Positions 1 to 8,683 of a stretch of 64,000 bases of DNA are shown piece by piece. The stretch comes from Bacteroidales bacterium F22 (GTDB taxonomy: Bacteria; Bacteroidota; Bacteroidia; Bacteroidales; Bacteroidaceae): NCBI GenBank assembly GCA_029541985.1, contig CP095414.1:744001-808000 (forward strand). Reading direction: 5' to 3'. A program made the translations under genes and the position numbers. Within the stretch, counting starts at the first letter, position 1; the number at the start of each line of letters is the position of its first letter. The notes below the pieces were generated by a model. It had not been told where the DNA came from, did not search any database, and saw only the letters and a list, made by a program, of their open reading frames with translations.

Positions 1-567
1 GAAACAGGACTACTTAGCCTACATGTTGATTCAGTATTTGTAAACAATTTCTATACAATGTCAAGCTTAGAGGCAGGTACAGATAATATAAATCGATTCT
101 TCTATGATAGTAGTAATTTTAAGACTACAGGATTAGCTGCCTATGCCACTGATGATTTTGATTGGGCATCCATAGTAGCTGATGATACAGTAATCGACGG
201 TGACAAATGCTATGCTTTCCAATTATTTGCTGGTAGCATGGATAACGAAACTTCTGAAAATGGAACTATGGTCCCTCACTTTATATTTGAAGTGTCAGGT
301 CAATTAATGCCTGGTTATGCATTAGCAAATGGATTCACTGGTGATGACACTGGAATGTTCTCTAACTATTTCGTGACAGTCGATGGACTGATAGTAAGTG
401 ATGAGGAATTAACTTCTGTCTATAGACAAAACGTATATCAGATAGCTGATTTCAGTGTAACTCCTGAAGAAATCACTCCTGATCCAGAAATGCCTAAATT
501 GAATTTGACAGTGACTTGTACAGCAGCACCTTGGGGTATTGTTACAGCAACACCAGTAGTTCAATAG
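1..567 (+). CDS. Major fimbrillin (Mfa1/FimA-like), C-terminal part
   Basis: The frame is open to the first base of the window, so the gene is 5'-partial and at least 188 codons are present; the ATG at 58 is internal. The visible part is rich in D, T, S and aromatic residues and ends in a strand of the form LNLTVTCTAAPWGIVTATPVVQ-stop, the alternating hydrophobic terminal strand typical of Bacteroidales fimbrillins (P. gingivalis Mfa1/FimA superfamily), which is donated to the neighbouring subunit during polymerisation after Rgp-type processing. The following gene is an Mfa2-like anchor, which supports its being the shaft subunit of a type V fimbria. The lipoprotein signal and maturation site lie outside the window. 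The superfamily assignment rests mainly on the terminal strand and gene order. Confidence 0.72.
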   Translation, partial: ETGLLSLHVDSVFVNNFYTMSSLEAGTDNINRFFYDSSNFKTTGLAAYATDDFDWASIVADDTVIDGDKCYAFQLFAGSMDNETSENGTMVPHFIFEVSGQLMPGYALANGFTGDDTGMFSNYFVTVDGLIVSDEELTSVYRQNVYQIADFSVTPEEITPDPEMPKLNLTVTCTAAPWGIVTATPVVQ

Positions 568-604
568 CTTATTGATTAGCAAAAAATTGCTTCAACTAAA
601 TATG

Positions 605-634
605 GGGACGAGATGATTCGTCTCGTCCCTTTGT
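605..634 (+). terminator. Hairpin terminator/attenuator between fimbrillin and anchor genes
   Basis: A perfect 9-bp stem (GGGACGAGA at 605-613, TCTCGTCCC at 621-629) with a 7-nt loop is followed by TTTGTTAT. It sits 37 nt after the fimbrillin stop and 31 nt before the anchor gene. As no separate promoter is evident before the anchor gene, it probably terminates only part of the transcripts, leaving the shaft subunit in excess of anchor and tip (inference). Confidence 0.7.
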
Positions 635-665
635 TATATTTATAATCACTCCTAAATTTCTTGAA

Positions 666-3065
666 ATGAAACGCTATACAATACTATACTACTCTCTTTT
701 AGTAACGGTTCTTTCCTTGTTGACTAGCTGTGTCAACATCAAAGAAGATAGAAGTGATTGCCCACCTTTGGTTGATCCTTCAGAAGAGATTAAAATAATC
801 AGTTTCGAGTATGTAGGGGATACAGATGATTCCGCTATGTTCTCCGAGAAAATCAGTCAGATAGATTTACTCGTATACAATATCGATACGGGCACATTGG
901 TTACTAGTCAAGAACTAACAGGAAACACATTCATAGAACAGCCTGAAGCAACAGTCAGTCTAGAACCTGGAAGTTACCACATCGTTGCATGGGCCAATAC
1001 AACAGACGACACCGCATTATCAGATACAAACGATTGGACTCAAGGAAGAGTTTATGCTGCCTCTTATCCCGAGGTTTATACCGGGAATGATCCTTTATAT
1101 ATGGGACAAATGGATATAGACATGGATGAAGAAGGTTATGCAGAAGGAACGATAAGACTCCATTCGGCATACATTAATATGCGTGTTCTTATTGACAATC
1201 CAGCATGGGATTCATCCAATCTAGAAGGCTATCCTCAAGTTAGCATGGATGGATTGATGGCTATGTATGATATGTCTATGGGAGATGCTATGACAACCGA
1301 AGCGATTTGTACTCCATCACTCACTTACAACAGTGAAACTCAATTAGTTGAATCGGATTTCAATGTATTCCGTTTCAAAGATGAAAATGATTGTGTTATA
1401 TTTCTTAAAGATAAAACAGGAAATGTAATCGCTAGCATCGGGATTACTCAATTTTTGATAGATAATAGTTTATCTGTCGAAACTGGAGGGATTTATGATT
1501 ACCGAGAAGAAGTCACACTTTCCATACTCTTCAAATTCACCCCTACAGAAATCATCATTACTCAACCTACATGGGACATTAGTCCGACGACTCCGACAAC
1601 CAAATTGTCCCTTAACGTAGATCGTAAAACGACACGTACACCTAGCGTAGATTTAAGCAACCTTCCTGCAGGAAGGTCAGAAGAAAACAAGGTAAACAAC
1701 ATGATGATTTTTCTTACTGATGCTTCAGGGATTATCAAACATCTGAGCATCGTCAATCCTGGAAATTTCACTCAAACAGAAAATGTATTACAGACAGATA
1801 AAATCAGATTCCCAGATGCGGAACTAGATACCGAATATCGTATATATGTACTAGCTAACTATACCAAACTGCAAAACAGACCTACCATAGGTCAAAATAT
1901 ACAGACAGCCATTGTATCAATCCCTGATGTGACGGCTCTTGCTACAGACAATTACTATCCAATGACTACGTGTGAACCTCCTATGCTTGTGAAATTTACT
2001 CAAGAGAATGGAATACTAAATCCAGCCATACCCTATGCGATGCCTGAACTCACAGGACAGGACGAAACGATTGATATTTCTCGATTAGCTTCGCGGATAG
2101 ATTATGTCGTTCGGAAAACAAATAACATCTATCCGATTGCAGATACCGATTTGAGAGTAATCAATACAGCTCCTGAATCGGGCAGTAGTGCAATAAGTCC
2201 TTCGTTGAGTGTTCAACTAAACAGCTATCAAGTATTACACATCCCCAATACGTGTTATTTCATGGGACGAACAGTGGCTCCTGACTATATTGCGACGGGC
2301 AATTGGATGAATCATTGGTCTTTTGAAACCCCGTTTACAGAAGGAAATCCACAAAGATACCAAGTGGACCCAAACTGGGCACAAAAGCATATTTTAGAAA
2401 CAGGCACGACAAGTGAACGTGCTACTGCTATGACTGGATTGATTAATAGCCAATGGACAAATACGGGATTCAATCCATTGCCTACTCAGTCAGACGTATC
2501 GAACATATTGGCCTATTGTACCGAGAATACTCAACCAGGTACCTTTGCACAACAACGTGGGGTGTCTACGACCTTACAAATCGAAGGGGAAGTCATCCCC
2601 GATGAAGCTATCCCTACTGATGCGACACTCTATGTCTATGGCAAAATAATTTATACGAGCTATGCCCTTTTAGTTGCACATAATTACAATCTGAGTTCAC
2701 TCTTAGGGGATACAGAACCAGCATCTCCTTTAAGTGAGACAGAGAGATTAAGCCTACAAGAAGCTGGAATAGCTCGCTATCCAGCAAATGCGAATGGAAG
2801 ATATCCGGTTCATTATTATGCCGTAATCAAACATCTCGACAACAATAACAACGCCTTGATGGGGCCAATGGAATTTGGTATTGTCCGCAATTATATCTAT
2901 CAATTAGCAATAGATAAGATTCCATTGTTGGGGCATCCGCTTGAGGGTGAACCAGATCCTAATAGTCCACAATGGCAAGACCCTGATGAGAGAAGTGATG
3001 CAGAACTGACATTGACTATACATCCTCTTCCATGGGTAGAGGTTTATAAACAAATAAAATGGTAA
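666..3065 (+). CDS. FimB/Mfa2-family fimbrial anchor lipoprotein, double length
   Basis: 799 aa. The signal peptide ends in a lipobox LLTSC with lipid Cys22, followed by the NIKEDRSDCP segment seen in FimB/Mfa2 anchors (SCxKEDxSDCP). Mfa2 proteins are outer-membrane lipoproteins that hold the fimbria base and limit its length. They are usually about 300-350 aa. Here the Mfa2-like part seems to end near residue 305, and a second half (about 310-799) begins with KLSLNVDRKTTRTP, then SEENKVNNMMIFLTDASG, which resembles the N-terminal domain of a fimbrillin or tip subunit, and ends in a fimbrillin-like strand LTLTIHPLPWVEVYK. The protein therefore looks like an anchor fused to a second fimbrillin-type module. 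It is followed after 17 nt by the tip-like gene, so all are one operon. Family call is good; the two-part reading is my inference. Confidence 0.75.
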   Translation: MKRYTILYYSLLVTVLSLLTSCVNIKEDRSDCPPLVDPSEEIKIISFEYVGDTDDSAMFSEKISQIDLLVYNIDTGTLVTSQELTGNTFIEQPEATVSLEPGSYHIVAWANTTDDTALSDTNDWTQGRVYAASYPEVYTGNDPLYMGQMDIDMDEEGYAEGTIRLHSAYINMRVLIDNPAWDSSNLEGYPQVSMDGLMAMYDMSMGDAMTTEAICTPSLTYNSETQLVESDFNVFRFKDENDCVIFLKDKTGNVIASIGITQFLIDNSLSVETGGIYDYREEVTLSILFKFTPTEIIITQPTWDISPTTPTTKLSLNVDRKTTRTPSVDLSNLPAGRSEENKVNNMMIFLTDASGIIKHLSIVNPGNFTQTENVLQTDKIRFPDAELDTEYRIYVLANYTKLQNRPTIGQNIQTAIVSIPDVTALATDNYYPMTTCEPPMLVKFTQENGILNPAIPYAMPELTGQDETIDISRLASRIDYVVRKTNNIYPIADTDLRVINTAPESGSSAISPSLSVQLNSYQVLHIPNTCYFMGRTVAPDYIATGNWMNHWSFETPFTEGNPQRYQVDPNWAQKHILETGTTSERATAMTGLINSQWTNTGFNPLPTQSDVSNILAYCTENTQPGTFAQQRGVSTTLQIEGEVIPDEAIPTDATLYVYGKIIYTSYALLVAHNYNLSSLLGDTEPASPLSETERLSLQEAGIARYPANANGRYPVHYYAVIKHLDNNNNALMGPMEFGIVRNYIYQLAIDKIPLLGHPLEGEPDPNSPQWQDPDERSDAELTLTIHPLPWVEVYKQIKW

Positions 3066-3082
3066 TTCAAAGAATCACAATT

Positions 3083-6000
3083 ATGAAAAAGACAGTATAC
3101 CTATACTTAAGATTTGCTGCTATCTGTTGCTTCGTCATGTTAGGATTTGCTGCATGTTCCGATTCTAATGATGAGCTAGCGAGTCAAGGAGATCAAGGAA
3201 TTGCTACAGAGGTTAATTTCCGATTGTTACTCAATCTGCCTATACAGCCAACAGCAACACGTGTGAATACGACTTCGGGGGACAATGATAGCAATGCTGC
3301 TGCTACGTCTGCAGAACAACTGATAGACGTCAGTGACATTTATATTCTTCGTTTTGACAATAACAACAGTCTAGTTGACTATATCACGGACATGACTGCT
3401 CAAGGGCAAGATACAGATGGAGATTTAATTCTGTCCAAGACCCTTAAAATAGAAGATGCTTCGTATAGCTTGATGATTTTGGCCAACTTACAAGACCAAG
3501 GCATCACCAATGGTAGTGGTGACACTTCAATCACTGAGATTAAGCAATTACTCACAGACAATTTAGGAAATTCGAGAGCGGCCATCAAACAACTGTTGAG
3601 ATATAAACTGACAGAAAAATGGGACATCACCTCTCGTCGTATTCCTATGTGGGGAACACATGACGAGGCGATATCGTTCAACAACAAAACGGTCTCATGT
3701 TCAGCAAACCTCTATAGAGCTATAGCTAAGATACATATCTTAGTCAATGCTGCATCGTATGATTCCGAAGGTTTAGGATTATTCAAGGAAGACAGTTCGC
3801 CACTTTTTGAGATGACAAGTATACGCGTATACTACCCTACCGAAGAGGGTTTCTGCGCTCCTATAGCTGCCACTCCAGACGCTGACCCGACTATACAATT
3901 TACTCAGACCGATATACCAAGTGGGGCGAGTCAACTAGATATAGATACGCCTCTCGTATGGGAACCAACCTCAGGAAGCATTGGACTAGGCAACACTTTC
4001 ATCAATCAGATATATCTTCCAGAAAGTAATAATATCGTTCCTACATCCACAGCTCCTGAAAGAGTTAAGATGGTTATCGGGGGTATTTATCATGGACCAG
4101 GACTAGCTGACGCTGAAGGACCGACTTATTACCGAATAGACCTTGCAGATTACGATTCGATAAGTGGTCAGATTAAAGAATATGATTTAATTCGTAATCA
4201 CTCCTATGTATTTAATATTGTATCTGTCCAAGGGCCAGGTACCCCTACCCCTAAGCAGGCACTCAATCAAGATGTAGCGAGCATGACAGTAGATGCTTAT
4301 GATATAGTAGAGAATCTACGAGGGGTTAACACTCAATATACATTGACGACTGATAAGAGTTATGTTAGTTACACTCATGAGGAGACCAATACCCAATATG
4401 TAACGGTCGGATTGGAGAATTATCCAGATTGGAATCTGGTCGACAATACGTTTTCAAGTTGGTGTACTATAGTCCGTGAGGGGAATAGAGTGAAAATAAC
4501 TCCCCAAAGCACAAACTCATCTATCCGCAGACAAACTGAATTTTACATCGAAGCTGGAAAAATCAAGAAACAGATTATTGTCGTACAAGATCAGCCCGAA
4601 AGTGCAAATTGTTATCTAGCAACTGAAGGGATTCATGCTATCAACGTTACGATCAAAGGAAATGGAATCGGTGGAAATATCGTCGAGGGAGTAAATATAT
4701 GTGAGGACATGACTTTAAATCCAGCATATATCAAAGTTATTTGGGAAACAAAATCAGGTTTGATTCAGTTAGAAAGTAAACCAAACTTAGATGACTGGGG
4801 AGCTACACAAGCAATCTATGACTCAGATTTGGGAGCACTACGCTACAAGATAAATACAGGAAGTAACTACAATAATAGCAGTTACACTCATTTTGAAGAC
4901 CCTGATGGAACCATCCGGATAACAGATGAAGGAGGCAATGCGCTTATAGGTGCTTTTGATGACCAGGATAACATTATTTGGTCATGGCACATTTGGGTCT
5001 GCCCTGATGTATTTGATACAGATGACCCGGGAAACGTCAAAGAGGGTTCTCTTCAGGATTGGACACTCAACGGTTATAAGATTATGGACCGTAACCTAGG
5101 TGCACTATCTAATCAACCAGGCGTCTCGTCTTTGGGATTGCTTTATCAGTGGGGACGTAAAGATCCTTTTATTGGTGCAGCATCAATCTCTGAATCGACC
5201 AATCCTATACAAACAGTCAATTACCTTGCCTCGGGAGATGGATGGGGCGTTAATATCAGTGAAGCACTGACGGAACAAAATGCCATTGACTATACCATAC
5301 AGCATCCAGAGAAATTAATACAAGACGGACTATCTGAAATACTGGATGGGACTACGGGTAAATATTTATGGGGTACTGCTAAAGGATTTGACCCAACGAC
5401 CACCAATTTAGGTTTAAAAACAGTCTATGACCCTTGTCCACCCGGTTATAGAGTACCTCCAGTAGATGCTTATGTATTTAGCAATACTGTAAAGAATTGG
5501 AAGTACTATGGAATTGGAGACACTTATACTGAGGTGAAATCTAGTTTAAACTACAATTGGACAGAGAATCTGATTTATGTGCCACATTGTGTATATCAAG
5601 CTACGATGGGTAATCAATTGATCAAGTATCTCTATTTTGGGCCCTATGTGAATGATGCGCCTTACTATGGATTTTTCATTAATTATCAAGAATTCAAGGT
5701 TCCAACTCCTCTGGGTTGGGATAATACTACCCATCGATTCAATTCGGAAACGGAGCGTACACGAAATCTTTTGACGTCTTGGAAATGGGAGTCAAGTAAT
5801 GCAGATCTATTTGAGGAGGATGAATATTGTTATTTATCAGAAAATCCAGAAGATTTCACGATAGATTATTCCTTTTTCGGTGGACTATCTGCAAACAATG
5901 AAATCAATTGGAGTGACACTAATAGAGACCAAGCAGTCATTCAAGTAAAAGACCAAGAGGATTATGCGTGGTTCCCTATCAGTGGAGCATACGACCCTGG

Positions 6001-6604
6001 AACAACTGATGGAAGCAGTGATAATAAGGGGTATGGTTTTGATGGCGTGTCCGTAACACAAGGTTCTTCGATTACAGTAAATAGTTTCCTTTGGACAAAT
6101 TCGTCTGATGAGGTAGCTGGGGAAATTCGTCCTTGTGCCATGTTCCTACACGGAGCAGAACATTCTAATAGTAGAGGTTCCGGAAGACATATCCACGCGC
6201 TTACTGGGATGCATACAGAACCTGGACAAAGTGACTCTTACAATGACCACATTCATGCAGAACCTCAACAAGCTTCTGCAGTACGTTGTATTCGTGATGT
6301 GAAGAAAGATTTCTCAGCACTGAATACAATCATTACAGAGAATGTATCTCTCGGTAGAACAAACGGTTCAGAAATTGATGGTACCGTGACCTCTATCAAC
6401 CAACCATGGGAAGTCATTGATCCTGGTGATTCATGGGTCGTGATGACTCCTGATAAAGGAGAAGCTGATAGTGGTGCTGGAACGGCGGTAATATTTCGCG
6501 CTTTGTCTACCAATACCACTGGTGCTGTACGGACTACGATAATCAAAGTACACTTCAATGGGGAAACAGGAGACCGTGAGATATCCATTAGTCAAGCACC
6601 ATAA
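3083..6604 (+). CDS. Large fimbrial tip/adhesin lipoprotein with FISUMP domain
   Basis: 1173 aa from the ATG at 3083; the frame has an earlier ATG at 3059, but only the later one gives a clean signal peptide with lipobox GFAAC (Cys25). Visible parts in order: a fimbrillin-like N-terminal region (about 45-390), a BACON-like Ig segment near 415-510 (YTLTTDKSYVSYTHEE ... TEFYIEAGKIKKQIIVVQDQ), a long FISUMP-type region (about 630-1090) marked by IMDRNLGALSNQ, GLLYQWGRKDPF, a PCPPGYRVP motif and ending SAVRCIRD, and a C-terminal BACON-like domain (GDSWVVMTP ... REISISQAP). FISUMP modules in Bacteroidales occur in fimbrial tip proteins and are thought to bind ligands. Position third in an Mfa operon fits a Mfa3-5-type tip or minor subunit. 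The ligand is unknown. Confidence 0.72.
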   Translation: MKKTVYLYLRFAAICCFVMLGFAACSDSNDELASQGDQGIATEVNFRLLLNLPIQPTATRVNTTSGDNDSNAAATSAEQLIDVSDIYILRFDNNNSLVDYITDMTAQGQDTDGDLILSKTLKIEDASYSLMILANLQDQGITNGSGDTSITEIKQLLTDNLGNSRAAIKQLLRYKLTEKWDITSRRIPMWGTHDEAISFNNKTVSCSANLYRAIAKIHILVNAASYDSEGLGLFKEDSSPLFEMTSIRVYYPTEEGFCAPIAATPDADPTIQFTQTDIPSGASQLDIDTPLVWEPTSGSIGLGNTFINQIYLPESNNIVPTSTAPERVKMVIGGIYHGPGLADAEGPTYYRIDLADYDSISGQIKEYDLIRNHSYVFNIVSVQGPGTPTPKQALNQDVASMTVDAYDIVENLRGVNTQYTLTTDKSYVSYTHEETNTQYVTVGLENYPDWNLVDNTFSSWCTIVREGNRVKITPQSTNSSIRRQTEFYIEAGKIKKQIIVVQDQPESANCYLATEGIHAINVTIKGNGIGGNIVEGVNICEDMTLNPAYIKVIWETKSGLIQLESKPNLDDWGATQAIYDSDLGALRYKINTGSNYNNSSYTHFEDPDGTIRITDEGGNALIGAFDDQDNIIWSWHIWVCPDVFDTDDPGNVKEGSLQDWTLNGYKIMDRNLGALSNQPGVSSLGLLYQWGRKDPFIGAASISESTNPIQTVNYLASGDGWGVNISEALTEQNAIDYTIQHPEKLIQDGLSEILDGTTGKYLWGTAKGFDPTTTNLGLKTVYDPCPPGYRVPPVDAYVFSNTVKNWKYYGIGDTYTEVKSSLNYNWTENLIYVPHCVYQATMGNQLIKYLYFGPYVNDAPYYGFFINYQEFKVPTPLGWDNTTHRFNSETERTRNLLTSWKWESSNADLFEEDEYCYLSENPEDFTIDYSFFGGLSANNEINWSDTNRDQAVIQVKDQEDYAWFPISGAYDPGTTDGSSDNKGYGFDGVSVTQGSSITVNSFLWTNSSDEVAGEIRPCAMFLHGAEHSNSRGSGRHIHALTGMHTEPGQSDSYNDHIHAEPQQASAVRCIRDVKKDFSALNTIITENVSLGRTNGSEIDGTVTSINQPWEVIDPGDSWVVMTPDKGEADSGAGTAVIFRALSTNTTGAVRTTIIKVHFNGETGDREISISQAP

Positions 6605-6640
6605 TGATGAATAATAAATATTTAGCTAAAATATAGAATC

Positions 6641-8089
6641 ATGAAAAATTATCTAACAGATACAAAAGATGCTCTTCTGAGGAAAAGGATATGGCTACTC
6701 GGTTTGTTATTCATTACATTCGGTTGTAGTAATCAGGGGCCTATTGAAGTAGAAAAGGTAAATGACTCTTTTGCAGAGAAAAATTATATTGCTGTTTCGT
6801 TTGGCATCGATACCCCTGCATTTGGATTACCTATCGTTACTAGAGGAGAATACGACGCTAGCAGTTGGTCCGAGACAGAACGGGCTATCACGAGTTATAC
6901 CGCATGGGTATTTGAATATGATGAAGCATCCTCAGCGTATACTTTTGCCTATTCGTTGCGTGATGACACACTGATAGCTAATCTAGAGGCTATCAAATTG
7001 CGTCCCGTAGAAGGTGTCGTGAATCAGTGGACAATATTAGCCTTGATGCGCGAAACGACAAAGGCAACCAAAGTAGTATTAACGGCTAATCTAAGAGATC
7101 AGCTTCCTGCACTACCTGTCCTAGGGGATGACTATGCATCCGTCATTCATAATACATTTATCTATACTGTAAATACGGGGACCATGCTCACTTCGATTCC
7201 ACTTATAGGGGTCACCGAATTTGCAGATGGGATAGCCTATGGCGTAAAACAAACAGGCATCCGTTTTGAGCGGATGGTTTCTAAAGTAACTATTGACGCA
7301 CACGAAGCAGAAAACTTTCAAATTAGTGCGATAAAAATCATTGCCGTGAATCAAATAGCAAGAGGTGATGATAATATTAGTAAAGCAGAAGCAGATTCAG
7401 GGCCTGAACAAATCAGTTCGAGTGCATGGATTCCTGTCACTGATAATATGTTTGAAACCTATATCGCTCCTACTTCAAGCGCGACAACTAGTTGTATCCT
7501 CTTAAAAGCAATGTATAAAAATGTGATGTACTATTACAAGTTGAGCTTTATCAAAATATCTGAGAAAACACCTGTAAGTCAATTAAATCGAAATACGGTC
7601 TATTCTTTCTTGATGACTTATGTCAATGCCACAGGTTTCAACTCTGAACAGGAAGCAATAGAGGCTGATATAGCATCAAATCAGATGACAGGACAGCTGA
7701 AAACCTTTGTGGTCGAACAGAAAGATATCATGGATGTGACCACGGATAATTACTTCTTCTTAGGACTTACTCAAGGTAGTTTGGCTATGAGCGAAAATAC
7801 AAACTACTTCTATACACGTTTTTCTGTGATTGCAAACGATGCATGGAGTACTATAACTGAGGAACTAGCTGCCCTACCAGGAGTTACCCTTTCCAGAACT
7901 AGTGCATCAGTCCATGAATGTGTCAATGGAGATAGTACTTACAATACGCTCAGTATATGGGTATGGTTAGACAAAACAATCTATGCTAATAATAGGAGTG
8001 TCTATGCTGGAAATTCTTTTATCATTGAGATATACACAGGACAGATACAAAAGAAAATAATCTTCAATTTCTCACCTACTAGCCCCTAA
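6641..8089 (+). CDS. Fimbrillin-like minor subunit lipoprotein
   Basis: 482 aa. A positively charged N-terminus (KDALLRKR) precedes a hydrophobic core and lipobox ITFGC (Cys29). The mature protein starts with a variable segment followed by AVSFGIDTPAFGLPIVTRGEY, which resembles the first strand of fimbrillin-like (FimA/Mfa) subunits with an Arg just before the donor-strand groove, the site cleaved by gingipain-like proteases in Porphyromonas. The C-terminal strand reads NSFIIEIYTGQIQKKIIFNFSPTSP. It lies 36 nt after the tip gene and is the last gene before a strong hairpin, so it closes the fimbrial operon. I assign it as an accessory fimbrial subunit; which of Mfa3, Mfa4 or a tip protein it matches cannot be decided by eye. 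Confidence 0.6.
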   Translation: MKNYLTDTKDALLRKRIWLLGLLFITFGCSNQGPIEVEKVNDSFAEKNYIAVSFGIDTPAFGLPIVTRGEYDASSWSETERAITSYTAWVFEYDEASSAYTFAYSLRDDTLIANLEAIKLRPVEGVVNQWTILALMRETTKATKVVLTANLRDQLPALPVLGDDYASVIHNTFIYTVNTGTMLTSIPLIGVTEFADGIAYGVKQTGIRFERMVSKVTIDAHEAENFQISAIKIIAVNQIARGDDNISKAEADSGPEQISSSAWIPVTDNMFETYIAPTSSATTSCILLKAMYKNVMYYYKLSFIKISEKTPVSQLNRNTVYSFLMTYVNATGFNSEQEAIEADIASNQMTGQLKTFVVEQKDIMDVTTDNYFFLGLTQGSLAMSENTNYFYTRFSVIANDAWSTITEELAALPGVTLSRTSASVHECVNGDSTYNTLSIWVWLDKTIYANNRSVYAGNSFIIEIYTGQIQKKIIFNFSPTSP

Positions 8090-8147
8090 GATGATCTTAT
8101 AACTACTAAACAATAATTCACTTTATGAAGAAAGCGTTTTGCTAACT

Positions 8148-8205
8148 AAACTAGGAGAAAGTCGAAGTGAAGGTATTAGCACTTCTGCTTACTCCTAGTT
8201 TTAAG
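8148..8205 (+). terminator. Terminator of the fimbrial operon
   Basis: Inverted repeat of 22 nt arms (8148-8169 and 8180-8201, 19 of 22 pair, 10-nt loop) beginning AAACTAGGAG and ending CTCCTAGTTTT, 58 nt after the last fimbrial stop codon. The uridine-rich end TTTT belongs to the right arm. Confidence 0.72.
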
Positions 8206-8218
8206 TATTTCACTTAAT

Positions 8219-8226
8219 TAGTTTTG
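8219..8226 (+). promoter_or_regulatory. Candidate -7 element before hairpin-rich gene-free region
   Basis: TAGTTTTG matches the Bacteroides -7 consensus TAnnTTTG. No good -33 TTTG lies 20 nt upstream. If active, transcription would start near 8232 and run through the hairpins that follow. Confidence 0.3.
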
Positions 8227-8232
8227 TATATC

Positions 8233-8467
8233 CCCTATTTAACAATAGTAAAATAAGCAAGCATATCAACGTGTCTTTATTCTATTTTCCCTGAATGGAA
8301 AGTCCATGGAATATTTTAATGGCGTTAAAAAGGCTAGAAATAGCCTCTAGTCCTTTGCTAAAGAGTTGGGATATCCAACTACTAGAAATATGATTCTAAA
8401 GATTAAGCGTTACCAAAGAAGGACTTTGTGTTCAATTTTATAAACACAAAGTCCTTCTTTGGTAACG
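8233..8467 (+). ncRNA. Candidate structured small RNA
   Basis: No ORF of useful size fills 8206-8683. Within it, consecutive helices can be read: 8287-8311 (TTCC/GGAA closing ATGGA-AAG-TCCAT), 8331-8346 (AGGCTA-GAAA-TAGCCT, a GNRA tetraloop hairpin), a three-way junction 8346-8386 (outer TCTAGT/ACTAGA enclosing CTTT-GCT-AAAG and AGTTGG-GATAT-CCAACT), and a perfect 25-bp hairpin 8408-8467. Such density of helices with a GAAA loop and a multibranch junction is unlikely for neutral spacer, but I cannot test covariation. The strand is inferred from the candidate -7 box at 8219. It could instead be a remnant of a mobile element or a terminator array. From 8468 to 8634 I see nothing else clear. Confidence 0.28.
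8408..8467. repeat. Perfect 25-bp inverted repeat, 10-nt loop
   Basis: Arms 8408-8432 (starting CGTTACCAAAG) and 8443-8467 (ending CTTTGGTAACG) are exact reverse complements. Neither side has a T-tract, so it is not a classical intrinsic terminator. The segment AAAGTCCTTCTTTG of the right arm (8448-8461) also occurs exactly in the GH130 gene at 27180-27193. Confidence 0.9.
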
Positions 8468-8634
8468 ACGAATAAATAGGAATCATTCCATAGAAGTTAA
8501 ATGTAAAAAAATAACATTTGAACCATAAAAGGCGTATACAATAGTACCTCCTTTTTATCAAGATCGAAGTTGTAATTTAATTTTAGGACAGAACGAGTCA
8601 CTATATAGATAAAAATATTACACCTCTATTTACC

Positions 8635-8664
8635 CAAAGAGCCCTCCTTTCAGAGAGCTCTTTG
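8635..8664 (-). terminator. Possible terminator after riboflavin synthase
   Basis: Stem CAAAGAGC (8635-8642) with GCTCTTTG (8657-8664), 20 nt past the ribE stop on the minus strand. No long T-run follows, so the call is tentative. Confidence 0.4.
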
Positions 8665-8683
8665 AATAAACAGGATATTTCTT

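Noticed and set aside
1660-1677. 18-bp perfect palindrome ACCTTCCTGCAGGAAGGT inside the anchor gene, near the module junction
   Set aside because: It is in frame and encodes ordinary residues; a palindrome of this size is expected about once in four windows of this length by chance, and no second copy for recombination was seen.
6265-6588. 107-codon minus-strand open frame opposite the fimbrial tip gene
   Set aside because: Complement of a real gene's C-terminal domain with no independent evidence of coding.
8125-8145. Hexapeptide ORF (MKKAFC-stop) before the fimbrial terminator
   Set aside because: Too short and no codon pattern suggesting an attenuator leader; it lies after the operon rather than before a biosynthetic gene.
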